A stretch of DNA of 64,000 nucleotides from Brasenia schreberi (GCA_036023115.1 JAYKKT010000074.1:7766001-7830000), one strand, 5' to 3'. Counted from the first letter of the stretch, positions 1-10,484 are shown. Program-made: numbers and translations. Notes: a model not told the origin generated them from the sequence alone.

Positions 1-904
1 TTGTGGTCAAACAGGTTACTTGCTATTTAATGAGCACTATAGCGGTTCGAGGTCCGCTAAAACGCTATAGCGGCTTATTGATAACATAGAGTTATAGAAT
101 TATGATCCATGTATAAAAGACATTTTGTCCATAAAACATTGTCAATAGGGACAAGCAGTGTGATATGGGTGGGTTAACTACTATGACTTGATAAGCACAA
201 TAACCTATGTGTCAATAGGATAAACAAAATCATAATTGCACCATGGGATTCACAAAAGCAAATGATACTAATATGATGGGTTAAAGTTGATTGGATGCTG
301 TCATGCCTAGAGGGACCTACTGAATAGGTTTATATGCAGCAGATGTTTGTTGGCATGATAGGGAAAGACATTTGGGTGCTAAGGAAGTCTAATTTTATCT
401 TGTTGTATATCCAATGCTTTTGGAACTCTACATTGGACTCTTTTGCATGGGGTACCCTATGCAAGGCAGTAAACTTCTTGATGATCTACACAATTTTGTA
501 GACAAAAGTGTAATCCTTGTGCCATACTGAACTCTTCTGGTGGTTCAATACTTCAATATTACACTGTTGATATAGATGCAACTTTTGACACCCAAGAAGA
601 ACACCTAGCACAATAATGTGCAACTTATTTTGGAAATGTCCCAAATTAATTGCACCAAAATAGAGAAGCTTCTGAGCCAGAAATTTAACAAACATGGTTT
701 TCTCTGAACCTTGTTTTATACACACGCATTTGTTTGTATATATTTATATACACACATATATAGATAGATATGTTGCATATGTATATGTGTAAATATGTGT
801 CTGTAAATATATATTCATTTTCTTATATAAAGCAGTAGTTAGACTAACAATGCTACATAGTAGGTGCCTAATGTTGGGCTGTCAATCATCAACACGTGCG
901 AAAG
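1..904. other. Intergenic, no gene seen
   Basis: AT-rich sequence with short TATA/ACAC runs around 722-830. The longest open frames are under 80 codons and show no recognisable motif. I see no gene here. Confidence 0.5.
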
Positions 905-941
905 ATTCCCATGACAGAAATCAAGATGTTGAGATGGATGT
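905..941 (+). mobile_element. RTE-type LINE fragment, left part (interrupted)
   Basis: The stretch 'aagatgttgagatggatg' matches the same stretch of the LINE copy at 5790-5808. That copy continues directly into 'aaggaaagaccat', which here resumes only at about 4151. The LINE was therefore continuous before the 950-4138 element inserted into it. Only the extreme left piece is visible and its upstream limit is uncertain. Confidence 0.5.
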
Positions 942-949
942 ATGATCAT
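942..949. repeat. 8-bp target-site duplication, left copy
   Basis: 'atgatcat' lies immediately outside the left inverted repeat. The same 8 bases follow the right end at 4139-4146. An 8-bp duplication is the hallmark of hAT-superfamily insertion. Confidence 0.7.
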
Positions 950-1409
950 CTATGTTGCATGGATACCATACCCAGTACGGGTACAGGGTATGCAATTTTT
1001 TAAAAAACTAAGGTACGGGTATGCCACTATTAAAAACATAATAAGTAGATAAATTTACATAAAATGCTAAAAATTCAGAAAGCAGCAAGGAAACACTATG
1101 TACAACTTATACTCAAGACCTTTCCATCTTTCCCTTTAACTTTGAAAATCTTCAAGAAAGATAAAGAGTTGTTCTGGAAGAGAAAAGTAAGAGACAATAA
1201 ATTTGAAATGAGAAGCACTTATGTTAGATATGGATTCCACCAATAACACTGTCACATAAAGCGTAATGAACTGAAAGGTTAAAAAAAAGTATATTGATCA
1301 ATAAAGCAGTTTATCCCATCATCCATGTATGTACCAGATGGTGAACACTCTTGCTTAGTAGCTTCTGAAGCAATACATGTTGATACACTTCTCTGGTACA
1401 TGCATGGAT

Positions 1410-1417
1410 GATGGGAT
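1410..1417. repeat. 8-bp target-site duplication of nested element
   Basis: 'gatgggat' precedes the element at 1418 and is repeated exactly at 2674-2681 after its right end. Confidence 0.8.
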
Positions 1418-2673
1418 CAGTGTTGTCCGACGCGTATCGTATCGCGTATCGCTGGGCTCCACGATACGGGCGTATCGTATCGTACTTTAATATTAAAAAA
1501 CTATAAAAATTATTTAAAAAATCAATAAAATTAGTAAAAATCCGAAAAAAATCAAGAAAATTCTGGAAAATTTTGAAAAAATCTGGTAATTGCTTTAAAT
1601 TCATATAATGCAAAGTTTAGCACAAATTGAACATTTAATATTGAACAATTGCATCCAAAATTATATATTTTGAATCAAAAAATGAAATACATTTATATTT
1701 TACATATTGTAAATTTGTATCAGGATCATTAACTAAATAATCTTCATCTTCTCCTTGATGATATTGTTGTACTTCAAATTAATTCATGCAATGTCTTCTT
1801 CAGTTAGGACTTAGGAGTGCATTTTCTTCGTTATCTTCCATAATTCACTCATGTAATATATCAAAATTAACAAACTGCTATCTTTGTACATGTAGTCATA
1901 TTTGCTAATTTTCATATGTGAGCAAAACAACGAGCTCCATTTCTTTGATTATTGAGTCTATGACACCTTAATGATGTTATATTATTACTTGATAATGTCC
2001 CCTTTTTCTCTTATTGGAGACTAGCTTTTTAACTAATGCATGAGCTTCATTTCTCACTTCACAGACTGAGTTAAGCCTCACACACATTGATCATGTTCAA
2101 CTCAATGGAAGTCATGTAACGTGAACCTTAAAATAGTGAAGTTGTGAAATCCCTACTCAATGAACCGAGAGAATTAAATGTTTTTAATTGTTTACGATCT
2201 TATGAAATTAGAAACTGTTAGCAAAAATATACCTAAAAGTTGTAACAGAAAGAGAAATGATTTTGTCATAATTTTTTTTTTATACATTATTTTTATTAAA
2301 TAAATAAAATTATAAACCCAAATTATAAGCATATTGGAGGATGCCTTTAAGGGAAGTGAAGAGAGGGAAAGAGAGGGCAGAAACATGCAAAAAAAATTTG
2401 AAAAAAAAAAATTTTTTGAAAAAAAAAAATTTGAAAAAAAAAAATTTTTGAAAAAAAAAAAATTTTAGGCGTATCGCCCGTATCGTACGATACGGGCGAT
2501 ACGGGCCGTATCGTACGATACAGTACCGTATCGTACGATACAGTACCGTATCGTACGATACGGCACGATAACCTGTATCTTACGATACAGGTTACCGTAT
2601 CGTATCATGGCTTCCCACGATACGATACGTATCGCACCGTATCGTACGATACGGTGCGATACGGATAACACTG
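1418..2673. mobile_element. Nested hAT-like non-autonomous element with palindromic ends
   Basis: The ends are CAGTGTTGTCCG (left) and, on the opposite strand, CAGTGTTATCCG (right), with a perfect 8-bp duplication 'gatgggat'. The right subterminal region (2467-2660) contains five perfect copies of the 14-base palindrome GTATCGTACGATAC plus one variant. The left end (1430-1490) has scattered GTATCG units. The interior is A/T-rich with poly-A blocks at 2383-2466. No transposase was recognised. The CAGTG terminus and 8-bp duplication fit hAT. The element lies inside the larger hAT-like element at 950-4138, so it is the younger insertion. Confidence 0.75.
2467..2660. repeat. Array of 14-base palindromes (GTATCGTACGATAC)
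   Basis: Five perfect palindromes and one variant (GTATCTTACGATAC) lie at irregular spacing, joined by short spacers such as CAGTACC. Each copy can form its own hairpin, and neighbours can pair with one another. This is probably a multimerised transposase-binding or end-processing region of the host transposon. Confidence 0.7.
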
Positions 2674-3139
2674 GATGGGATATCAACAAGTGCAAAACCA
2701 AAACGAAAAAAAGAAAATGACCAACAAGAAACCCACAATAGTTCAACAGATGTACTTAAGGCAACAAACATTGTCACGCCAACAGTAGCATTTTTTCTAG
2801 TACCATACCTTCTATATAAGGAGATATGCCTGATATATATGATCAACTAGGTTCAACAATCATAGTGTCGAACCCATTACCATACCAGGACAAGAAAAGA
2901 TAATAATTTCTTAAAGCACACTACATATGAGAAAAATTAAAAGAGATAATAATCTTCAATAACATCATCCGATCCAAAATAAAGCATTAGACAAATAAGT
3001 AAAAAATACGATTCAATAAAATGACCCATGAAACTAAACAGAATTCATACATTCATGCAGGTGGATTTGCTATATCAAAATAAGTACTTACTAAGTAAAC
3101 GAAGACCTTTCAAGGATTCAATCAGCACAACAAAACTTA

Positions 3140-3340
3140 TGCCTTTGTGGCAACATAGACAATGTAGAGAGGATCCGAAGGAATCACGATTGATGCACCT
3201 GAGCCGATATTAACGATCACTCCTTTCTTCTTCTTAAGCATTGCCGGAAGCACGTCATGAGTGACCTTCGTGGTTCCCTCCACATTGACCTTAATCAAAT
3301 TATTCAAAACTCACGAACCACCTTGTGAAAAAATCTGGTG
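3140..3340 (-). pseudogene. KCR: Captured fragment of a very-long-chain 3-oxoacyl-CoA reductase (KCR) gene
   Basis: Reading the minus strand from about 3297 gives a run starting [13 protein letters not shown], then the [10 protein letters not shown] segment, the catalytic-type serine segment NIGSGAS and [14 protein letters not shown], which carries the Tyr-x-x-x-Lys motif of short-chain dehydrogenases. This order and wording match the endoplasmic-reticulum 3-ketoacyl-CoA reductase of fatty-acid elongation. Upstream, in a shifted frame (about 3336-3307), FFHKVVREF matches the preceding helix of the family, so there is one frameshift. The frame ends in TAA at 3137-3139, where the parent gene probably had an exon border. 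The fragment is a dead internal piece of about 65 codons lying inside the 950-4138 transposon. It is a captured host sequence, not a working gene. Confidence 0.75.
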
Positions 3341-3974
3341 TACTAAACTCGAAAAAGGAAAAACCAATTTTTACAAAGTTTCAGATTTGTGCCTAAGTTC
3401 TTGATTTCTGAAAAATTTAAGATTCTGAAAATTGCAAAATCTGTTCAGTTTCCGAGACTTGTTCTCTGAATTTTTAAAAATACTTATGATTTTGTAAAAA
3501 TTCTAAAAATTTTACAGAAGGAAGATACATGTATGCAGAACCAGAATATATTTTTATTTTGTAATTTCTGAGAATTAAATTCAGAACCAGAGACTGTTCA
3601 GAAAATCGAAACAATTATGTTTCTGTAAGTCAGTGGCTTAGAAAGACAGCCATATCTCTGCACTCAAACATCCAATTTCGACAAAATTTGTTTTGTTAGA
3701 AAGATATAAATGTTAGCTTTCTAGAGAATCAAATTTCATTAAATTCTACTAAGTGGTTGCAGAGATATGAAGTCGATCCTCCCTATCCCCTCATCAAGAT
3801 CTCCAGTAAAATCGACGACTACCATCCGAATTTCCACCTTAGGGTAATTTGTTCTCATAGCACCTGAGATGCTGAGGAACATTGAGAGAGAGACTTTGGG
3901 ATTAGGGTTTGGTTTTTAATTTTATAGTTGAGTTTTGGATCGGGCAACCCATGTTTGTTTGGGTCGACCAAATC

Positions 3975-4128
3975 CATTAAGTACCGATATGGGTACTTGA
4001 CGTACCCAAAATTGAGTACGCGTACCGGTACGTGTTTTGGCGTATCGGTACGTACCCGGCATACCAATACACGTACCCATACCCAGTGTGTACTGGATAC
4101 GGGTACGTCACCCATTTGGGCGTACCCA
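3975..4128. repeat. GTACC/GGGTAC motif-rich subterminal array
   Basis: About 150 bases close to the right end of the 950-4138 element hold more than ten GTACC, GGTAC or GTACCC units in both orientations, some forming short palindromes such as GTACCGGTAC. A smaller set is present at the left end (961-1031). Confidence 0.6.
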
Positions 4129-4138
4129 TGCAATGTAG

Positions 4139-4146
4139 ATGATCAT
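4139..4146. repeat. 8-bp target-site duplication, right copy
   Basis: 'atgatcat' is identical to 942-949 and marks the right boundary of the 950-4138 element. Confidence 0.7.
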
Positions 4147-4468
4147 ATTAGGAAAGACCATGCACATAATAAGATTATTAGAGAAAAGTTGGGTAGCACT
4201 AGTAGAAAATAAGATGAAAAAGATATGCTCAATATGGTTTAGATATATAGAAGTGACCAAATAAAGCTTTGGTATGGTGCGAGAAACTAGATGGTGAACA
4301 CTAGAGAGAGAGGAAGACCAGAAAACTATTGGAGGGAAACTGTTAAGCATGATATGGCTTTTTTGGAGTTAAATGCTAATATAGCACAAGATCTAGCTCT
4401 ATGATGTCAAAGAATCCATGTAGCACCCACCTAGTGGGGGAAAAGGCTTGGTTCTTCTTGTTGTTATT
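4147..4468 (+). mobile_element. RTE-type LINE 3' end, right part
   Basis: This is a decayed copy of the C-terminal coding end of an RTE-clade LINE. It contains the stretch equivalent to GRGRPKKTWW ('agaggaagaccagaaaactattgg'), 'gttaaatgctaatatagcacaaga' and 'aagaatccatgtagc', followed by the 3' tail 'ggcttggttcttcttgttgtta'. The same order of blocks occurs at 5790-6155, 9217-9440 and 21335-21463. It continues the piece at 905-941. Confidence 0.65.
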
Positions 4469-5685
4469 ATCTAAGCTTTCAAACTTACCTTGCTGTACTC
4501 CACATCTCCACGCATAACGATGTGATGTAGCTGGTACCTGGAGAAACTTGTTTCTAACGTCTGATTAGGTACTCTCTTTTGGTTTCAGTTGCTTATAATG
4601 TTTCTGTTTATGATGTAGGGCAGCTTAACTATCATCAGTGCATTGTCCAAAGCTTGAGCATAATGCACTTGGCAGTTCAAGTTACTGGTCATACTAATCT
4701 TATTTGTGGATGTTTACTTTTAGTAACTTAATGTTAGAACTTAGAGACATCAGTTCAGAGATCTGCATCTTCGATTAGCCATGTTGGAGCACTTTCAAGA
4801 AAAGTCTCGGTTTGATAACAAGTAGGTTAGTAATCACCATAACAAAAAGATGCAATAGATGCTACTGCAATTATTGTTGACGTTGTTCTGTTTTTATCAT
4901 CTTAAAGGCAAGATTGCCTTTTATCTTTTCTCTCACCATTATTACTTTTTGACCTTTCACTTTCCCATATGAAGCATATATTTCCCATGTGCGAAGTTTA
5001 TAGCAAAAAGAAGGTAGATAACTCCAACACAACCTTCATCTGGAGTTGTGCAATTGTTCAAACTTCATTTCACGATCTTATTGAGTTAGAAAGTAGTGCT
5101 GTTCATGATTCCTATTTGATTGAGCTTGCAAAAAGTACAGCTCAAGCTCAGCAATCAGTTTGATTACAAATATCTACTTGGAAAGTTTCTTTGCTCGTTC
5201 CATCAACCACAAGCTGGGATGTAAACCAGCTGGTTCGTATACTTAATTCTGTGTCACAACTAATTGGCTGCTTAATTTCTTATGAGCATGACTAGTGAAA
5301 TTCCAGGTCTTTCCAAGTTTCAAAGGATCTGCTTTTCGTCCTTTGTGAGCAGTACATTGCCATAGAGATCTCCAAGGGGCCAACAGAACAGCAACTCTAT
5401 GGTAGCAGACTAGCAGTTCCTCTGCACTCAGGCTTCCTGTTGTATTTGAACATACTGGAGGTATCAACCGCCAAGTTTCAATGGACAGTTCATTACATGG
5501 CATGAGTTAGTGGAATATCGAGGAAGAATTAGAAACTGATTGCAAGACCTGAAGGGCCCTTTCTTGACCAGCATGTGTCTTGTGTGCACCATGCACACAA
5601 ACTGGTGGCTGTTAAGGCCCGAGAGATGTAGTGGTTATGTTCATGTAATATGTATGGTCAAAGTAGAGCTAGGCCAATGTAGTTA
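4469..5685. other. Unassigned stretch with exon-like patches
   Basis: No gene could be assembled. On the plus strand a 64-codon open frame (4969-5163) ends in a region reading LIELESSAVHDSYLIELAKS. An open patch after 'gatgtag' at about 4620 reads QLNYHQCIVQSLSIMHLAVQ. These look more protein-like than the surrounding DNA but no family was recognised. They could be relics of exons of one gene together with the patch at 7022-7120. Confidence 0.25.
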
Positions 5686-5901
5686 TTATTTTATCCTCTA
5701 TTGGTGCTACTCCTAATTTGTTTCTAATAACCTCATTATGTATACCACTCATCCATCTCAACATCTTCAATTGGTCTGTAGCATAAATGAAGATGTTGAG
5801 ATGGATGAGCGGTTATACAAGGAAAGACCATATACATAATATACATAATGAGGTTATTAGAAACAAATTGAGAGTAGCACTAATAGAGGATAAAACGAGG
5901 G
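5686..5901. repeat. Inverted duplication of LINE sequence (fold-back)
   Basis: The left arm, about 5686-5769, is the reverse complement of the right arm, 5788-5901, apart from a roughly 27-base segment present only in the right arm. They are separated by an 18-base spacer (5770-5787). Both arms are the 'aagatgttgagatggatgag' to 'agcactaatagaggataaaa' part of the RTE LINE. The arrangement is a head-to-head copy that would fold into a long hairpin. Confidence 0.7.
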
Positions 5902-6160
5902 AAAATCATTTAAGATGATTTGGACTTGTAGAAAGACAACCCAAGTACGCTCCCGTAAGAAGATATGAAAAACTAGATTGTAAAAATGTTAAAAGATGAA
6001 GAAGAAGACCACAAAAGTGGTGGAAAGAAACAATAAAGAATGATCTAGTTTATATTGAGTTAAGTGGTAGCATGACACATGATAGGGTCCTGTGGAAACA
6101 AAGAATCCATGCAGCCGACCCCATCTAGTATGGGAAAAGGTTTAGTTGTTGTTGTATTTG
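5788..6160 (+). mobile_element. RTE-type LINE 3' fragment
   Basis: The conceptual frame reads ERQPKYAPVRRYEKLDC, RRRPQKWWKETIKNDL and LWKQRIHAADPI, with internal stops. This corresponds to the conserved C-terminal end of plant RTE reverse transcriptases (RRCE, RGRPKKTW, RIHVADP). The tail 'cccatctagtatgggaaaag' followed by 'gttgttgttg' is the RTE-type 3' end with a (TTG)n tail. The copy is 5'-truncated and dead. Confidence 0.75.
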
Positions 6161-8000
6161 CCAGAATTGGGTAATTATTCGTGAATCTAGAAGTGCTGAG
6201 GTGGCTACCTGATCTTTGAGGAAGTTGCTTGACTTTCATATTACAACATAACTTGGAATCCTAAATCTTTGTGGGTGCTGAATTATCTTTGGCTCAATTC
6301 CTCATGCCTGAACTTGCTCAACAGACATCATTATGGGGTCCATGGCTAACCGTAGCAGTTCTATATCCATTTCTCGAACAATAGGGATGGATAACCTGGA
6401 CGTTTATGTGCTTGAAGAGAAGAAAAGTCTTGCATCCATACTATATTAATGTCTCTACTTATATAGGCTGCTTGTTTTTTCAGATAATTTATGTTCCGAG
6501 GAATATGACTTGCTCCTTCTGCCTCTTCAAGAAGGTCGAATGGCTTCATTAAAAATCTAAACCGCCTAATCCTTTCAGCCTTCTATGTAATGCGCTTTCT
6601 TAATTTGACACAGTTGGCAGGAGTTCACCCCAAGCACCCTTCTTATCCGACAAAAAGGAAAAATTAAATATGCCCTTAATGTTCATTATCATGTTTTTGA
6701 TGTTCATTATCATGTTTTTGTCGCTGGACTCCAATTTCTCTAGTTATTCTCAGCAGAATATTGTGCTTGGTTATCCAAGGTATTTTCAGTGTAGAAGAGT
6801 TTGCCTTCGTATATTATCAATGTACCGAAATAAAGTTTCAAATTGTTAGTGATAATCTTACAAATATTCAAGTATGCTTTGATCTTACGGTTTACCGTGA
6901 ATGCCGATTTATAGTACATAGAAACTTCCTACGGTTTTGGTTGCTATTCAGTAGCCTTTTTACTATTTAAATTATTTTCCTTTTATACATGATTTTCCGG
7001 TATGTGTCTGTCCTGATGCAGGTGAAAACCCTATATGAATCACTTGATGAAAGAATCTTCGCCTTGGAGAGACTGAAAGAGGTACATGCCCCAAGAGAGC
7101 AATTGGATGTTGCTGAGTGAGGATGGTGATGCAGACGTCAAACAAAAGATTTGGCTACAATATGTTTTGTTTGTTAATGTCAAAAAGTGCTAATGCTCCT
7201 CAAAAAGGACGGTGTGGATTCACAGACTTCTGTCAATATGACTGCATGTTTTGATTTTCTTGGTTTTATTCTGCCACACTAAATTAGTAAGAAGAAAGGA
7301 TCCTATATAGATGACGGGGAGAAGTGGGACAGAGACAAGGGATGCACGGTGTTTCAACACTCACTCCGAATGCTTCAGGCAACCATCTTGAAATAGCATC
7401 AATTGATTTTTCATGTTTGAACGTGTGGGAAATCAGATAATAAATAATTTTAAAATAAGAAAGGAATGCCTCTAAAATGTTGAAAGGAAACGATGAAACA
7501 TTTTCTGGAGTTGAATGCCAGCTTCTTGTTATGGTGTTGTTCGGTCGCTTGTTCAATAACTAGTCCGAAGATATGCATGCATCAATTCAGCTTGTCTTTC
7601 TCATGGTTAATCTCTCAAACCAATTAAAAGTAAAAGAAATTTCAATTGTGGATTGTGACATAATAAAATCCCCTACGATAAGGAGCATCCTTATATAGAT
7701 TATGGGACAAAATGCAAAAAGGACTTAATTACACCGATACAATGACACAACACTAAAGATGATACCTTAAATGTGACACCATGACACTAATCTGAATTAT
7801 AATATTATCTGGATCTAATTTCAAAGACTATGAGCCAAATTAAATTCAAATCAAGCATGGAGCCTCCAAGTTCGAATCCATGTGTCATATATGGATCGTA
7901 TGCAGGCTCTATCAAGATCTGATCTGCTTCCTGTTATAGATTAGGTATGTTTGGTCCAACTTGAACGCTTGAGCCAACCGCATCCCTATGGTCTCGGTCC
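6161..8000. other. Mostly unassigned; one exon-like patch
   Basis: Nothing assignable in most of this stretch. A 22-base direct repeat ('tgttcattatcatgtttttg') occurs twice at 6679-6721. At 7022-7120, after an acceptor-like 'tgatgcag', the plus strand is open for 32 codons (VKTLYESLDERIFALERLKE and on to a TGA). It has amphipathic, coiled-coil-like composition that could be a terminal exon of an unidentified gene. Confidence 0.25.
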
Positions 8001-8033
8001 TTGTGGGTGACTCTAGTCAGTATATCTCCTACA

Positions 8034-9935
8034 CTAGCAAGCCCAAGCCACGAACAGAGGTGTACCACCTCCATTGACCGCCTGCCATGCCCATGTCTTC
8101 ACCTTCAAGGCACGGGCCTTCTTCTCACCCTCATAGCAAGTAACCTTGACCAAAGCCCGAACCAGCTCATCTGGATCCGGAACTGTTTGTGCACCTTTGC
8201 ACACTCTCACTCCTATCCCGAGCTCACCGACTCAGTTGGGCATTGATGAATTGGTCCACACCCATGGGCCAAGCCAGCAAGGGCACGCCAGCTGCCAAAC
8301 CTTCTAAAGTAGAGCTCCAGCCACAATGAGTCAAGAACGCCCCAAGTACCAGAACCTGTAGAACCCAGCCTTTCACAATCAGACCCCTCCCCACCATACG
8401 CTCCTCCAACCTTTGGGCAATATTGCAGAGAAAGGAAAAGGACCTGTTGTGTTACAATCCAGCTCTAATTGTAGTATTTGGAAGGGATTTATTTAAAAGT
8501 AGGTCTGGTAAATGAAATTTTGACTCTATTTTTTTTATATAAGAAGGGACTAAGTTTCTACTCAAAATTATATGCCAAAACGGTTAAATTTTCAATTTTA
8601 ATGAGCCGCCCTGCCTGATTTGGCTCGTTTTCGATCAAACGGCTCAAACAAGTTTAGTGAAAACTCATGAGCAAGATCTTAGAGTTGATGAATAAGCCAT
8701 CTGTCGGTTCATTCAGCTAGTATATCAAGCCTACTTGTTTCCCTAGTATCAAAATCAAGACCTTATCCTACACTAAGTGGGCTTGACTACTACCTTCTGT
8801 TAATAACATCGCTTAGATCAGTTTGACTCTGATTCCAGCAACCTGGAACTGGATTTGAACTGCCCCCCTCTAGTTGGGTTTCGGTTCTGGTTCTAATTTC
8901 ACTGGTTTTGAGTCTGGTTACGTTTATGAATTCAAATGGAATTAGATTTCGGTTTGGTTCCACTTCTATTTGAAGCACTAAGTGGAATTTCAAAACTGGA
9001 ACTAAAAGGTACTTGAAACTGACAAATATAAATCACCGATTTCAGTTCTGGGTCTGATTCAGTTCTTCAAAACCTGAAACCAGGACCAAAGCTAACAGTA
9101 GTGGTCCAGTTTTGATGGGTTCTGTGAATAGTTCAGTTCCGATTCAACCCATCAGAGATGGGTTTAAGATCAAATTGATAATTTTTAATTTATATTATAG
9201 AAAATAATTGGAGACATTAATTGATAATAAAATGAGAGAATCATTTAAGATGATTAGGACACTTGGAAAGACAGCTAAAGAAAGCACCGGTAAAGTGTAA
9301 GAAACTGGATGATGAAATGTTCGAAGAAAAAGAAAAAGATCACAAAAGTATTGGAAGGAAATAAAGAATGATCTAACTTTTATTGAGTTAGCTGTTAATA
9401 TAACATAAGATTAAGCTCTATGCAAACAAAGAATCCGACTAGTTAGCAAACAGCAATTAGAGTACGAGTATCGCTTGGGTGGTGGGCTTCTTCACGCACC
9501 AGATGAAGTCGATGCTGCTGGACTCGACAGCGGCCCCCTAGCCACCCTTCCAACTGATGGTTAGAGAGCACTGCCTGGCTGCCAAAGCAAACGTACACCC
9601 CAGGTTTCGCCACCTTCGAGTTCAGTCATTCGAGGATCAGATCCGCTGGAACCGAGTCTTTCTCACCCCGCTTGTTATTGTTCAAAAGAACCGGACACAC
9701 TCACGGCCCAGACCGTCCGAACTGCTTTAAATGGTCAAGATACTGCTGCTCTATTCCCCGAACCGAGTTGAACACGCTCCCCAACTGCCCATGTTGCCTG
9801 GGATCATACGGCGAAGGAATTCAGATACGAGTTCAGTAGAACCGGGGCAGCTGGACCCATGGAAAGGTTGGCGAACCGGGCAGGTCCGAGAACCGGATCG
9901 GGTAGGTACTATATTGACGTCGCCGACCACTTAAA
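8034..9935 (-). pseudogene. UGT89-type UDP-glycosyltransferase pseudogene
   Basis: Family 1 glycosyltransferases move sugar from a UDP-sugar onto small molecules in the cytosol; the UGT89 group mostly acts on flavonols. The C-terminal part (about 8409-8034) reads [14 protein letters not shown], a shortened VLQVLVL, then [19 protein letters not shown] and [13 protein letters not shown]. This is the sugar-donor (PSPG) box with a small internal deletion, followed by a GVRVCKGAQTVPD tail typical of UGT89. The N-terminal and middle part (about 9935-9470) reads NMGSWG, FNSVRGIEQQYLDHLKQ, VPADLILE, GVYVCFGSQAVLSNHQLEGW and DFIWCVK, but in several frames with stops. An RTE LINE fragment and other sequence (about 8420-9460) separate the two parts. 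The gene is clearly dead. Assignment to UGT89 rests on wording recognised by eye. Confidence 0.75.
9217..9440 (+). mobile_element. RTE-type LINE 3' fragment inside the UGT pseudogene
   Basis: It has the same ordered blocks as the 5788-6160 copy: 'aatcatttaagatgatt', 'cttggaaagaca', 'aaagaatgatctaac', 'attgagttagctgttaata' and 'caaacaaagaatcc'. It lies between the two halves of the glycosyltransferase pseudogene and on the opposite strand to it. Confidence 0.65.
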
Positions 9936-10235
9936 ACTACTACTTCCACATAAGAAATTGTCTCAATAGTGAAAATGTACTACTATACGGCAGCTTCTTT
10001 TCTCTTGACCAGTGGACGAACTTCAGATTCAGGTGCGACAGGCTTTAAAAATATATTTTAAAATTTTAATAAAAATACAAAATTTCGAATGAGTGGGTGA
10101 GTTTTTCCACCCGTCATAATGTAGATCCGCCACTGATATCAATGCAACCAAGAGTATGCGACTCCCGGAAACTCTTATGATATTTCTAGATAATTTGAAG
10201 AGAGAACCTATTTACATCTTGCTGCACTCAGAGCG

Positions 10236-10352
10236 TTAGCAAATCTCGCAGGGCTCTCTGATTCCCAAAATGCAGATGGGGAGTTCGATTTCCCTCAGGA
10301 TTGGGTGTGTGTTAGGCTTCGACTTCACATTGAAAAGAAGAAGAAGAAGAAA
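10236..10352 (+). repeat. SINE-like tRNA-derived unit
   Basis: It carries a pol III B-box-like core (GGGAGTTCGATTTCCC at about 10274), then a GTGTGTGTTAGGCTTCG block and a (GAA)n tail. The same arrangement (TTCGA core, GT-run, GGCTTCGGCCTCC block, A/G-rich tail) recurs at 15113-15213, 23095-23190 and 27425-27515. This suggests a short interspersed element family. The 5' limit is not certain. Confidence 0.5.
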
Positions 10353-10484
10353 CTAGCCTGCTGATCCTTGTACACAATAAACACCAACCAAATGAATGTT
10401 GGTAAAAGGGTATTCATTACAAAAACAGTGAGGTTATTGACACGCCATTCTCTGTTATAGTCATCAACATTCAAGTGAATTGGA

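Larger units (their letters stand above)
950..4138. mobile_element. hAT-like non-autonomous DNA transposon carrying a host gene fragment
   Basis: The left end reads CTATGTTGCATGG and the reverse complement of the right end reads CTACATTGCATGG, an imperfect terminal inverted repeat. A perfect 8-bp duplication 'atgatcat' flanks both ends. Both subterminal regions are rich in GGGTAC/GTACCC motifs (about 961-1031 and 3975-4128), like the transposase-binding arrays of hAT elements. No transposase was recognised, so the element is probably non-autonomous. It contains a second transposon (1418-2673) and a 3-ketoacyl-CoA reductase fragment (about 3140-3340). Without the nested insert it would be about 1.9 kb. 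The superfamily is inferred from duplication length and inverted repeats, not from protein. Confidence 0.65.

Noticed and set aside
2467..2660. CRISPR-like spaced palindromic repeats
   Set aside because: Spacers are irregular, only a few bases long and themselves repeated. The block lies inside a transposon of a plant nuclear genome.
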